Shown here piece after piece: positions 8,257-17,180 of a stretch of 33,122 nt of DNA (within the stretch, counting starts at the first letter, position 1; every line of letters starts with the position of its first letter). The translations under genes were made by a program, and so were the position numbers. The notes beneath the pieces were generated by a model. It saw nothing but the letters and a program-made list of their open reading frames with translations. It was not told the DNA's origin and did no database searches. Location of the stretch: NCBI GenBank assembly GCA_039045975.1, contig JBCCJA010000042.1, positions 1 through 33,122 on the forward strand, written 5' to 3'. Source of the DNA: JBCCJA01 sp039045975 (GTDB lineage: Bacteria; Planctomycetota; Planctomycetia; Planctomycetales; Planctomycetaceae).

Positions 8257-10344
8257 TTATGGCGACCGGTGGGCCGATTTCGGCGCCGACTCCGGCCGCA
8301 GGACGCCCAGTTTCCACGGAATCTTCCCGTACGCCTTCACGCGACGGTCTTTCATCAGGACGCCCTGGAAGACGAACGGCGACGTCAGCGTCGCCTCCAT
8401 CGTCTCGTCGACGCCGGAGCGGAGCAGTTCGCCGTGGCTGATTGAGTCGGCCCAGCGGTCGTCGCCGAAGTCGATGTTGGCGACGCCGGCATACAGCGCG
8501 TCGCCCCCCGACGGCTTCCGCCACGGCCCGTCGAGACGGTCCGCGTAAAAAATCTTAAACAGACGCCGGTCACCGCGGGCGGTCGCCTCGACCAGATTGG
8601 CGAACCGTCCGTCGGGCAAACGATAGATATGGCCGGCCTCGAAAATATCGCCGCGATAGGCCAGCTCGGGCGACGTCCAGCCGAACGGGAAGGCCTCGAC
8701 CGACGTGCGGCAACGCCACATCTTCCCGTTGTCGGACGTGAAAAAGTTATAAACCGTTTCGCCGTCGCGGATCACCCAGAAGTCGAGGAACGGCGACCGC
8801 GCGTCGTCGGCGGGTCGGGCGACGCCCATCGGCTCCAGCGGCGTCCACGACGCCGGGTCGGCGACGTCGTCGGTCGTCGCGAACGCGGCCTGATACGGCG
8901 GCGACCAGTCGGGATTCTTCGCCTGACAGACCAGATACCATTTCTCGTGGGGCCGGTAATAGAACACCTGCGGGGCACAGAAATAGCCGGCGTGGTTCGG
9001 CAACACGACCGGCTTGGCGGGGTCCGCGTCGTCGAACTCTTTAAAACTCGTGTAGACGATCGAGTGCGACCGCCGGTGCCCCCGCAAGGTGCAGAACAGA
9101 TGCCAGCGTCCGTCGTGCCGGACGATCGACGGGTCCTTCATCGCGACCCAGTCGGTGTCGGCGAAGTTCTCCTCGTCGATGAAGGGCCCGTCGCACGACC
9201 AGGCGAACGGTCTCGGAGCGGGAGACGCGGCCGACGTCCCGCGTAGCCCGACGTCGACGACCGCGTCGTAGGCGGGCTTCGGCCGGCCCTGCCGGTCGAA
9301 CAGCATCGGGTGATCGGTGCGGCCGGCGATCGGAAAATTGTTCTTAAACGAATGGGCGTCACTGACGCCCCATAATGTCACGCGTTTGATTTTGTCGGCG
9401 TGCTTCCGGAACAGGCCGAATAGAGCCGCATAACGGTCAGCCTGACGTCGGGCGACTTCGGCAGGCAGGCCGTCGCGGTACGGGTCGTTGCCGTCGGTCC
9501 GCTCACCCTTCGCGTCGGGCAGGACGCTGACGTCGAGCTCGCTGACGTGCACGTCGACACCGGCGCGATGGAACGCCTCGATGCTGGCTTCGATCGCACG
9601 CGGCGGCGGGTCGTCGAGGTGCCAATGCCCCTGCATGCCGACGCCGTCGATCCGCAGGCCTTGCGCCTTCAAGCGGCCGATCATGTCCACGACCGCCCGC
9701 CGCTTCCCCGCGACGTGCATGTTGTAGTCGTTGTAGATCAGCCCGACGTCGGGCGGCAGCTCATCGCCGGCGATGCGGAACGCCTCTTCGACGAACGACT
9801 CGCCGAGGATCCGCGACCACGGGCTCTCGCGCAGCGTCCCGTTCTCCATCAACGCTTCGTTGACGACGTCCCAGGCCTTAATGCGTGACCCGTAACGGGC
9901 CGCGACGGCCCGGACCCGCTCCCGCATCCGGCCGAGCAGGACGTCTCGCGAAACGTCGCCGCCGGCCGCGTCCCGCCAGACCCACTCGGGCGTCTCCAAA
10001 TGCCAGAACAAGACGTGGCCGACGGTGTACATGCCCTGGGCCTCGCCGAAGACGACGTACGCGTCGCCCGCCTCCGCTTCGAGCACGCCCGGCCGCGGGT
10101 TCAGCCAGGCCCACTTGAGCATGTCGCGCGACGAAACGCTGTCGAACTCGCGGGCGACGAGGTCGCGGAGCGACGGGTCGGCTTCGCTCAACCGCTCGGC
10201 ATAGACCGCCGCGCCGACATGGAAGGCGTCGGCATAAACCTCTTTCAACGGCGGACGCGCCGGCTCGGACGCGAACGCGGCCGGGGCAAACGCGACCGCC
10301 AGGACCGCGAGCGATCGCGAAAATGTCGTCAATACCGCACGCAC
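8257..10344 (-). CDS. Secreted GH10 xylanase - GH62 arabinofuranosidase fusion
   Basis: GTG at 10344 is chosen. It is preceded by GGGAG about 6 nt away and begins a good signal peptide (MRAVLTTFSRSLAVLAVAFA); a GTG at 10374 is possible. The product has 695 residues. Residues about 35-365 are a complete GH10 barrel: FWHLETPEW, AWDVVNEAL with acid/base Glu163, IYNDYNMH, VHVSELDVS with nucleophile Glu269, and TLWGVSDAHS. Residues about 380-690 match GH62: PFAWSCDGPFID, MKDPSIV with base Asp404, CAPQVFYY, KWYLVCQA, LDFWVI with Asp521, NFFTSDNGKMWR and IFEAGHIY with acid Glu569. Together they would cut the xylan backbone and remove arabinose side chains, in the periplasm or outside the cell. Both sites look intact, in contrast to the GH10-like gene at 2276. 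Confidence 0.9.
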   Translation of the reverse strand: MRAVLTTFSRSLAVLAVAFAPAAFASEPARPPLKEVYADAFHVGAAVYAERLSEADPSLRDLVAREFDSVSSRDMLKWAWLNPRPGVLEAEAGDAYVVFGEAQGMYTVGHVLFWHLETPEWVWRDAAGGDVSRDVLLGRMRERVRAVAARYGSRIKAWDVVNEALMENGTLRESPWSRILGESFVEEAFRIAGDELPPDVGLIYNDYNMHVAGKRRAVVDMIGRLKAQGLRIDGVGMQGHWHLDDPPPRAIEASIEAFHRAGVDVHVSELDVSVLPDAKGERTDGNDPYRDGLPAEVARRQADRYAALFGLFRKHADKIKRVTLWGVSDAHSFKNNFPIAGRTDHPMLFDRQGRPKPAYDAVVDVGLRGTSAASPAPRPFAWSCDGPFIDEENFADTDWVAMKDPSIVRHDGRWHLFCTLRGHRRSHSIVYTSFKEFDDADPAKPVVLPNHAGYFCAPQVFYYRPHEKWYLVCQAKNPDWSPPYQAAFATTDDVADPASWTPLEPMGVARPADDARSPFLDFWVIRDGETVYNFFTSDNGKMWRCRTSVEAFPFGWTSPELAYRGDIFEAGHIYRLPDGRFANLVEATARGDRRLFKIFYADRLDGPWRKPSGGDALYAGVANIDFGDDRWADSISHGELLRSGVDETMEATLTSPFVFQGVLMKDRRVKAYGKIPWKLGVLRPESAPKSAHRSP

Positions 10345-10409
10345 ATCGGGCTCCCGAGACCAAACAGTGATCACCGGCCGAGCTTAGCCGCCGGGACGGC
10401 CACACGCCG

Positions 10410-10421
10410 GGCTCGCGAGCC
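10410..10421. promoter_or_regulatory. 12-bp palindrome in divergent promoter region
   Basis: GGCTCGCGAGCC is a perfect palindrome lying in the 180-bp gap between the divergently transcribed GH10-GH62 and kinase genes. Its position suits an operator, but in DNA this rich in G and C a 12-bp palindrome may be chance. I see no convincing -35/-10 pair in the gap. Confidence 0.2.
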
Positions 10422-10524
10422 GCGACGACCGTTGCGACAGGACGCACACCGCGTCCGCCGATGACGCGTCCCACGAGGCGACCGGGTACGATCGACGCCA
10501 CCACCGCCGCGATCCGACCTCCCG

Positions 10525-12786
10525 ATGACCGAATCGTCTCGCCTCGACGAGTTGCTCGACGCATGGGAGGTCGCGCGCGACGAGGGCCGGACGGTCTCCC
10601 CGGAAGAGCTTTGCGCCGACGCGCCGGAGTTGCTCGAGAGCCTGCGGATGCGGGTCGCGGCGCTCGAGATGATCGACCAGCAGTTCAAGACGCCCGACAC
10701 CGACGCGACCACCGACCTGCCGACGCAGCGGAACGAGCCGCCACCGGAGCACCCCGACGTCGTCATCGACGGCGACTACGGCCGGCTGACGTTCCACGCC
10801 CGCGGCGGGCTCGGCGCGGTTTACCGCGGCGTCGACCGGCGGCTGAAGCGGGACGTCGCGATCAAATTCCTCGGCCAGCAGGTCGCTGGCGACGCCGAGG
10901 CGCGGGACCAGTTCGCGCTCGAGGCCGAGATCACCAGCCGGCTCGACCACCCCGGGATCGTGCCGATCTACGGGCTCGGCACGGCCGACGACGGACGGCC
11001 CTGCTACGCGATGCGGTTCATCGAGGGCGAGACGCTCGACGACGCGATCGCCCGCTTCCACCGGCGTGAGCCCGCCTTCGCCGGCCGCGGGGGGGAACCG
11101 TCCGGCCTCGCGCACGCGACGACGCCGGCGTCGTCCGCCACGCCCGACAGCGAACGTTTCGACGGCCGTAACATCGCCTTCCGCCGGCTGCTGGGGAACT
11201 TCGTCGCGGTCTGCCGCACGATCGCGTACGCGCACAACCGCGGCATCGCGCACCGCGACATCAAGCCGTCGAACGTGATGCTCGGGAAATTCGGCGAGAC
11301 GCTCGTCGTCGACTGGGGCCTCGCCCGCCGCGTCGGCCGCGAGGCGCCGTTCAAGACCGACCACTTCCAGTCGCTGGTGATCTCCAAGCCGTCGCAGGCG
11401 ACGCCGACCGAGTCGGGCGTCGGCACGCCGGCCTACATGAGCCCGGAGCAGATCACCGCGCCGCTGGAAGTCCGGCAGGCGACCGACATCTATTCGCTCG
11501 GAGCGACGCTGTACAAGCTGCTGACGGGGCGGGTCCCGGTCCACGCGCAGTCGCTGTCGGAGCAGCTCAGGCGCGTCTCCGCCGGCGAACTCGAGCCGCC
11601 GTCGAAACACGTCCGCGGCCTGCCCGGGCCGCTCGAAGCCGTCTGCCTGAAGGCGCTGGCGCTCAACCCCGACGACCGCTACGAAACCGCGACCGAGCTC
11701 GCCGACGAGATCGAACGCTATCTCGCCGACGAACGCGTCACGGCGTATCGCGAGTCGGCGACGCGGGCCTTCGCCCGCTGGGCCCGGCGTCACCGGCAGG
11801 CGGTGCAGTTCGGCATCGGGGGCTTGTTCGCGTTGCTGGTCGTCGCGGTCGGCTTCTCGTTCCGCGAAGCGCGGCTTGCGACGCGGGCCGAGTCGGCCCG
11901 CGAGGCGGGTCTGATCAAACAGGCCGAACTCGCCGCGAACGCGGTCGGCATGGAACTCGGGCAGCGGCTGCTGATCCTCGAAAACGCGGCCCGCAACGGA
12001 GAGCTGCGCGACCTTGTCATGAAAGCGATCGCGGCCCCGGAGGAAGAGACCCGCTGGGCCGACCTCAGCGACTGGCTCGTCGCCGAACGCGACTACTGGA
12101 CTCGCGAGCGGGCGATCGAGACGTATGCGTGGTTCGTCAACATCGACGACGGCGACGGGACGCAGGTCGGCCGCGCCCCGTTTCTCGACGGCGAAGGCCA
12201 ACGCTACGGCTCGATCGGGACCGAGCTCGACCACCGCGACTACTTCCACGGCCTCGGCCCGATCCAGACCGACAAGGCCGAGCGGCGGCCGATCCGCGTG
12301 CCGCACCTGGCGGCGCCGTTCAAAAGCTCGAACGACGCCGGCACGCCGGTGCTGACGCTATCGGTCCCGGTTTACGGCGCGGACGGCGTCGGACCGCTGG
12401 CGGTCCTCGGTATGGCGTACGAGCTGAACGACGTCTCGACGCTCGGCGGGGCGGGTGCGGCCGGGACGGCGGCGACGACGCTCGTGCACGTCCCGCTCGA
12501 CACTTACATCAAGTCGGAGCCGGGCCGCGGCCTGATCGTGCAGCACCCCGCCCTTGCCGACGGCGCGGCGTTCACGCCGCACCGCGTGCCGGCGTCGCTG
12601 TTGGAACAGGTCGGTGACGAACGCCGCAGCTTCCTGCTCGACCAGTCATACGCCGACCCGGTCGCCGCGACCGACGGACGCTATATCGGCGACTGGCTCG
12701 CCGCCGCCGCTCCGGTCCAAATACCCGGCCGCGACGACGAAGTCGCGAAGACCGGCTGGTGGGTCCTGAGGCAAGAGCGGCCGTAG
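10525..12786 (+). CDS. Membrane Ser/Thr protein kinase with C-terminal Cache-like sensor domain
   Basis: This is a 753-residue protein starting at ATG. Residues 1-80 form an acidic leader that includes ELLDAWEVARDEGR. The kinase domain spans about 85-400: Gly-loop RGGLGAVYRG (93-102), Lys114 in VAIKF, HRDIKPSN with Asp245 as catalytic base, DWGLA (263-267, Trp in place of Phe of DFG, as is common in planctomycetes), and GTPAYMSPEQ. One transmembrane helix follows at about 429-447 (FGIGGLFALLVVAVGFSF). The remaining 300 residues are extracytoplasmic and show a Cache-type pattern (GSIGTELDHRDYFHGL, then VLTLSVPVYG and LAVLGMAYEL). The topology resembles a one-pass receptor kinase sensing a small ligand. 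It is divergent from the GH10-GH62 gene, which makes it a candidate regulator there, by inference. Confidence 0.92.
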   Translation: MTESSRLDELLDAWEVARDEGRTVSPEELCADAPELLESLRMRVAALEMIDQQFKTPDTDATTDLPTQRNEPPPEHPDVVIDGDYGRLTFHARGGLGAVYRGVDRRLKRDVAIKFLGQQVAGDAEARDQFALEAEITSRLDHPGIVPIYGLGTADDGRPCYAMRFIEGETLDDAIARFHRREPAFAGRGGEPSGLAHATTPASSATPDSERFDGRNIAFRRLLGNFVAVCRTIAYAHNRGIAHRDIKPSNVMLGKFGETLVVDWGLARRVGREAPFKTDHFQSLVISKPSQATPTESGVGTPAYMSPEQITAPLEVRQATDIYSLGATLYKLLTGRVPVHAQSLSEQLRRVSAGELEPPSKHVRGLPGPLEAVCLKALALNPDDRYETATELADEIERYLADERVTAYRESATRAFARWARRHRQAVQFGIGGLFALLVVAVGFSFREARLATRAESAREAGLIKQAELAANAVGMELGQRLLILENAARNGELRDLVMKAIAAPEEETRWADLSDWLVAERDYWTRERAIETYAWFVNIDDGDGTQVGRAPFLDGEGQRYGSIGTELDHRDYFHGLGPIQTDKAERRPIRVPHLAAPFKSSNDAGTPVLTLSVPVYGADGVGPLAVLGMAYELNDVSTLGGAGAAGTAATTLVHVPLDTYIKSEPGRGLIVQHPALADGAAFTPHRVPASLLEQVGDERRSFLLDQSYADPVAATDGRYIGDWLAAAAPVQIPGRDDEVAKTGWWVLRQERP

Positions 12787-12804
12787 AGCAGACACACCCT
12801 TACG

Positions 12805-12875
12805 AGCCCGCGGCGCCAGCCGTGGAGAAAGATCGGAAGTCGCCCCTACGACCTCCACGGCTGGCGCCGCGGGCT
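12805..12875 (-). repeat. 71-bp inverted-repeat element, copy 1 (reverse orientation)
   Basis: Two perfect 23-bp arms (12805-12827 and 12853-12875) enclose a 25-nt spacer. The arms carry the core GGCGCCAGCCGTGGAG. Read on the minus strand, the spacer contains GTAGGGGCGACT, which matches GTAGGGACGACT in copy 2, and the arm flank CTCGTA also matches. The element therefore has a direction, and this copy is reversed. It lies in the 111-bp gap between the convergent kinase and BASS genes and could act as a bidirectional transcription stop. Confidence 0.85.
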
Positions 12876-12897
12876 GGTTCGGAGCCCCGGAAGCGGC

Positions 12898-13968
12898 TCA
12901 TTCGTTCCCGTCCCCGCCGCGGCGTTCCAACAACGTCGCCGCCGTCCCCGCCGCGAGGTGCTGCACCAGCGCGTGGGCGATCATCGGCAAGAACGCCGGG
13001 CTGTCGGCCGCGAGGGCCATCCCGCCGATCAGCATCGCGACGCCGTTGTTCTGCATTCCGATCCCGTATAGCAACGCGACCCGCTCGCCGCGGTCTCGGC
13101 CGCGTCGCCAGCCGAGCGTCGCGCCGGCCGCGAAGTTCACGCCCGCCATCAAAGCCGCCGCGACGGCCGCCGTCGCCAGCAGGCCGTACCGCCCGTCGAC
13201 GAGGACCTGCCGCATCGACGCCGCCGCGAACGCGTAGATCAGCACCAGCAACAGCACGAGGTTGATCAGCGAGATCCAAGGCTTCCCGCCCCGCACCCGC
13301 TCCTCGCCGAGCAGCGACCGCAACGCCGCCCCGGCGACGGGCGGCAGCAAGATCCATCCGACGACCTGCGCGCTCGCCAGTCGCGCGACCAGCTGCGTCG
13401 AGACCTCCTGGTGATCGCCGGCGAGGAACGGCCCGACGAGCCCGAACAGCAGCGACCCGGCGATCGGCCCGCACAGCGTCGAGACGGCGACGATCCCCAG
13501 CGACGTCGATACGAGTCCCCCCGAGGCGTGCGTCCACGCCGGGCTGCTGCCGGCGGCCGGGACGACCGCCATCAGCGTCAGCCCGATCACGACCCCGCCC
13601 ATCGCGGCCGGCAACGTCGCGGCGGCGAACAACGCGACCGCACCCGCGATCAAGAACCGCAAGAAGACCGCGAAGACCAGCACCTGCGGCCGCCCGAACG
13701 ATTCGGACAGGCCTTTCGCCGACACCGCCAACCCGGCGTTGAACAACAGCACCGTCAGCAGCACCCGCGTGAGCGGCATGCCGTCCGTCAGGAACTCCCG
13801 CTCTCGCAGCCACATGCCAGGCCACGGCACCGCGACCGCGACCGCGTAGACCGCCAGCAGCAGCAGCAAGAAGCGATGACGCATCCACGCCGCGACGGCC
13901 GCCGCGGCGTGGTCAACGCGGGCCGGCGGGGAGAGGTCGGTCGGCGGCGCGTCGGGGCGGCCGGTCAT
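12898..13968 (-). CDS. BASS-family (bile acid:sodium symporter-like) transporter
   Basis: This 356-residue protein is almost wholly hydrophobic, with about nine to ten helices. It shows the BASS pattern of a VLLFNAGLAVS segment, MAVVPAAGSSPAWTHASGG, and a late helix-breaking motif GIGMQNNGVAML that resembles the conserved second-repeat motif (GxQN). BASS proteins import organic anions with sodium; the solute cannot be told here. ATG at 13968. The stop faces the kinase stop across a 71-bp repeat element, and another copy of the element lies upstream of its start. No operon partner is apparent. Confidence 0.82.
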   Translation of the reverse strand: MTGRPDAPPTDLSPPARVDHAAAAVAAWMRHRFLLLLLAVYAVAVAVPWPGMWLREREFLTDGMPLTRVLLTVLLFNAGLAVSAKGLSESFGRPQVLVFAVFLRFLIAGAVALFAAATLPAAMGGVVIGLTLMAVVPAAGSSPAWTHASGGLVSTSLGIVAVSTLCGPIAGSLLFGLVGPFLAGDHQEVSTQLVARLASAQVVGWILLPPVAGAALRSLLGEERVRGGKPWISLINLVLLLVLIYAFAAASMRQVLVDGRYGLLATAAVAAALMAGVNFAAGATLGWRRGRDRGERVALLYGIGMQNNGVAMLIGGMALAADSPAFLPMIAHALVQHLAAGTAATLLERRGGDGNE

Positions 13969-14083
13969 CGGGCCTCGGCGGGCGGATGGCGGGGGCGTCG
14001 GGTCGGGCCCGTCCCGAGTACCCGACGCCGAACCCTATCTAATAGCGAGAGCCGTCGCGGCCGGGGGACAGATAATTTCGCCC

Positions 14084-14193
14084 TGTTGAAAACAGTCCTG
14101 AAACAAGCCCTCGGCGCCAGCCGTGGAGGAAGTAGGGACGACTCACCGACATTCTCCACGGCTGGCGCCGAGGGCTCGTATGGCTTTTCAACA
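14084..14193 (+). repeat. 71-bp inverted-repeat element, copy 2, with outer repeat
   Basis: The 71-bp core is 14106-14176. It has two perfect 23-bp arms (14106-14128, 14154-14176) around a 25-nt spacer holding GTAGGGACGACT. The sixth arm position is T here and is matched by A in the opposite arm, whereas copy 1 has a G-C pair at that position, so the pairing is preserved by a compensatory change. A second, outer inverted repeat (TGTTGAAAA at 14084-14092, TTTTCAACA at 14185-14193) surrounds it, which may mark the ends of a larger unit. It lies in the 268-bp gap between the BASS start and the sucD stop. Confidence 0.85.
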
Positions 14194-14236
14194 CGGCAAG
14201 ATGATTTCCGAATTCTCGGAAGTCGCTCCGACCGAC

Positions 14237-15127
14237 TCAGGCGTTCCCGAGCGCCCGCTGCACGGCGGCCCCCATGTCGGCCGGGCTGTCGGCGACCTCG
14301 ACCCCGACGGCCCGCAGCGCGGTCATCTTCTCCGCGGCCGTCCCGGCCCCGCCCGAGATGATCGCCCCGGCGTGACCCATCCGCTTTCCGGGCGGCGCCG
14401 TCTGCCCGGCGATGAAGCCGGCACACGGCTTCGTGACGTGCGACTTGATGTACTCGGCCGCCTCGATCTCGGCCGTGCCGCCGATCTCACCGATCAGCAT
14501 GATCGCCTCGGTCGCCGGGTCGTTCTCGAACAGCTCCAACAGGTCGATGTACGTCGTCCCGATGATCGGGTCGCCGCCGATCCCGACGGCCGTCGTCAGC
14601 CCCAGCCCCGCGTTCCCGAGCTGCCAAGCGGCCTCGTAAGTCAGCGTGCCCGACTTCGAGATCAGCCCGACCGAGCCCGGCTTGTGGATGTAGCCCGGCA
14701 TGATGCCGATCTTCGCCCCGCCGTCGGTCTCGCTCTTCGGCGTGATGATCCCGGGGCAGTTCGGCCCGATCAGCCGGCTGCCGCTGTCCTTCACCACGTC
14801 CCAGGCCTTCGCCATGTCGAGGACGGGGATGCCCTCGGTGATCGCGACGATCAGCTCGATGCCGGCGTCTGCGGCCTCCATGATCGCGTCGGCCGCGAAC
14901 GGCGGCGGGACGAAGATCAGCGAGCAGTCCGCCCCAGTCGCCTCGCGACACTCCGCGACCGTGTTCCAGACCGGAAACCCGTCGGTCTCCGTCCCGCCCT
15001 TCCCGGGCGTCACCCCGCCGACCATTTGCGTGCCGTACTCGCGACACATCTGCGAATGGAACAGCCCGGCCGAGCCGGTGATGCCCTGGGTCAAAACCTT
15101 CGTGGAGCCGTTGACGAGGATCGACAT
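14237..15127 (-). CDS. sucD: Succinate-CoA ligase (ADP/GDP-forming) subunit alpha
   Basis: This 296-residue protein begins at the ATG at 15127 (MSILVNGSTKVLTQGITGSA); the open frame beyond it to 15379 is not coding. It has the CoA-binding N-terminal fold with GTQMVGGVTPGKGG, the GPNCPGIITP motif, and the phosphohistidine loop MGHAGAIISGG with His252 as the phosphorylated residue. Together with SucC it interconverts succinyl-CoA and succinate with substrate-level phosphorylation in the TCA cycle. Its partner sucC normally lies immediately upstream on the same strand. Here a sulfatase gene on the opposite strand separates them, so sucD must use a promoter in the 217-bp divergent gap. Confidence 0.97.
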   Translation of the reverse strand: MSILVNGSTKVLTQGITGSAGLFHSQMCREYGTQMVGGVTPGKGGTETDGFPVWNTVAECREATGADCSLIFVPPPFAADAIMEAADAGIELIVAITEGIPVLDMAKAWDVVKDSGSRLIGPNCPGIITPKSETDGGAKIGIMPGYIHKPGSVGLISKSGTLTYEAAWQLGNAGLGLTTAVGIGGDPIIGTTYIDLLELFENDPATEAIMLIGEIGGTAEIEAAEYIKSHVTKPCAGFIAGQTAPPGKRMGHAGAIISGGAGTAAEKMTALRAVGVEVADSPADMGAAVQRALGNA

Positions 15128-15344
15128 AGCGGAGAACCGGGGCCGCGGGCGGGGCAAAACAGACTCGACCGGCCGAGTGTCGCCCAAACAAAGCCCGAAC
15201 GCGACCGAGCGCGGCGTGGCCCGAAGCCGCGAAAAACCGATCAAAATTTGGTAATCCGTCGGCGTTTCGGAATAGATGCGTGACGACCGGCGACTCGCGT
15301 GACCGCGACGCCGCCCAGCATCGCCACACCCGGAGCTTTCCCGA

Positions 15345-17159
15345 ATGCCAGCCGACCCGCGTATCCCCGCCCGCCCCACGCGGGCACTCCGGTTCGCCGC
15401 CTGCCTCGCGTCCGCCGTCGCTGCGGCCGCCCCAGGATACGCGGCCGAGGGCGTGTCTTCTCCCCGACCGCTGAACGTGCTCTTCGTCGCCGCCGACGAC
15501 CTGCGGCCCGAACTCGGCTGTTACGGCGACCCGATCGCGGTGTCGCCGAACATCGACCGGCTCGCCGCCCGGGGCATCGTCTTCGAGCGGGCCTACTGCA
15601 ACCAGTCGATCTGCAGCCCGTCCCGCGCGAGCCTGATGACCGGCCTCCGCCCCGAAACGCTCGGCGTGACCGAGAACGTCACCTTCTTCCGCGACGTCCG
15701 TCCCGACGTCGTCACCCTGCCAGAACACCTCGCCGCCCAGGGCTACGACACGACCTACATCGGCAAGATCTTCCACGGGTCGATGAGCGCGAAGAAGACC
15801 GACGAGCAGATGACCGAGGCAGAGAAACAGGCCCGTCGCGAATGGACCGACTCGCTCGCCCGCATGCGGCCGGCCGAGCGGGCCGCCGCCTCACGCGAGT
15901 ACCAGCAAAAACAACGCGAACGCTGGGCCGACTTCGGCCGCTCCTGGAACCGCAAAGCGGCCGCCTACAGGCCCTCGGTGCCCTTCTCCGGCGGCGGATA
16001 CCAAGACCCTGCGACGCGTCGCTACATGGCGCGACGCCGCACCGAACTGATCGCACAGTTCGGCTCCGCCCGCGACGTCCCCCCGGGCCTGCAAGCCGCA
16101 CCCGTCACCGAAGGCATCGACGTCCCCGACGACGCCTACCGCGACGGCATCACCGCCGAGGCCGCCGTCCGCACCCTCCGCCAATTCGCCGAAACGCCCG
16201 ACAAGCCGTTCTTCCTCGCCGTCGGTTTCCAGAAGCCCCACCTGCCGTTCATCGCCCCCAAAAAATACTGGGACCTCTACGACCCCGCCGAAATCCCGAT
16301 CGTCACCGACGAGTTCGACATCGTCGCACCGTCGATCGCACGGCACGCCTCATTCGAACTCCGCACCCGCGGCGGCGTCCCGAATTACGGGCCGATCGAC
16401 GACGACCTCTCCCGCCACCTGCGGCACGCCTACTACGCCTGTGTCAGTTACATCGACGCGCAACTCGGCAAGGTGCTCGATGAACTCGAAGCGACCGGCT
16501 TCGCCGAGAACACCGTCATCGTCTTCTGGGGAGACCACGGCTGGCACCTCGGCGACCACGGCATCTGGGGCAAGGCGACCAACTACGAGGTCGCCACCCG
16601 CGTGCCGCTGATCTTCGCCGGACCGGGCGTCCGCGAAAGCAGCCGGACCGACCGCATCGCCGAACTTGTCGACCTTTACCCGACACTCCTCGAACTCGCC
16701 GGCGCGACGCCGAAGGCCGGACTCGACGGCGACAGCCTCGTCGACACCCTCGCCGACGGCGCCGAACCCGACGACGCCGCCTTCTCCCAATACCCCTGCG
16801 CCGCCCTCCGCGAATGGGCCGCCATGCCGCTCCAACCGGCGATGCGGGAGTCGTTCTTCGGCCCGCTGATCTCCGACATCGAGGCCCGTCTCGCCGAAGA
16901 ATCGCCGCGGTACGACCGCACCCTCTACGAGAACGAGATCATGGGCTACACGGTCCGCACCGACCGCTACCGTCTCGTCCTCTGGCTCGACCGCCGCGAC
17001 CCGACCGGCGAGCCCTACGCCGCCGAGCTGTACGATCACGAGTCCGACACGCGGGAGCGTTCCAACCTGGCCGACGACCCGGCCTACGCCGACGTCGTCA
17101 CCCGCCTCCGGGGACGGCTGCTTTCGACCTACTTCCCCGACGCCGCCGGCGACCTGTGA
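15345..17159 (+). CDS. Secreted S1 sulfatase, iduronate-2-sulfatase-like
   Basis: This 604-residue protein starts at ATG 15345 with GGAG upstream; a signal peptide follows an Arg-containing start (ALRFAACLASAVAAAAPGYAAE). It has the metal-binding strand NVLFVAADDLRPELGCYG, PNIDRLAARGIVFERAYC, and the signature CSPSRASLMTG with Cys90 as the formylglycine precursor. GKIFHG, FQKPHLPF and WGDHGWHLGDHGIWGK follow, and these are typical of the iduronate-2-sulfatase/choline-sulfatase-like group. A roughly 75-residue charged insert sits at about 145-225 (KKTDEQMTEAEKQARREW). It hydrolyses a sulfate ester in the periplasm; the actual substrate is unknown. The gene lies between sucC and sucD on the opposite strand, with its stop only 21 bp from the sucC stop, which points to insertion into an ancestral sucCD operon. 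Confidence 0.92.
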   Translation: MPADPRIPARPTRALRFAACLASAVAAAAPGYAAEGVSSPRPLNVLFVAADDLRPELGCYGDPIAVSPNIDRLAARGIVFERAYCNQSICSPSRASLMTGLRPETLGVTENVTFFRDVRPDVVTLPEHLAAQGYDTTYIGKIFHGSMSAKKTDEQMTEAEKQARREWTDSLARMRPAERAAASREYQQKQRERWADFGRSWNRKAAAYRPSVPFSGGGYQDPATRRYMARRRTELIAQFGSARDVPPGLQAAPVTEGIDVPDDAYRDGITAEAAVRTLRQFAETPDKPFFLAVGFQKPHLPFIAPKKYWDLYDPAEIPIVTDEFDIVAPSIARHASFELRTRGGVPNYGPIDDDLSRHLRHAYYACVSYIDAQLGKVLDELEATGFAENTVIVFWGDHGWHLGDHGIWGKATNYEVATRVPLIFAGPGVRESSRTDRIAELVDLYPTLLELAGATPKAGLDGDSLVDTLADGAEPDDAAFSQYPCAALREWAAMPLQPAMRESFFGPLISDIEARLAEESPRYDRTLYENEIMGYTVRTDRYRLVLWLDRRDPTGEPYAAELYDHESDTRERSNLADDPAYADVVTRLRGRLLSTYFPDAAGDL

Positions 17160-17180
17160 CCGCCGGCTAGATGGCCGAGA

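Noticed and set aside
10384..12306. A 640-codon minus-strand frame opposite the kinase gene
   Set aside because: It is a shadow of the kinase coding sequence, with no signal peptide, domain or ribosome binding site, and it mirrors the codon positions of the real gene.
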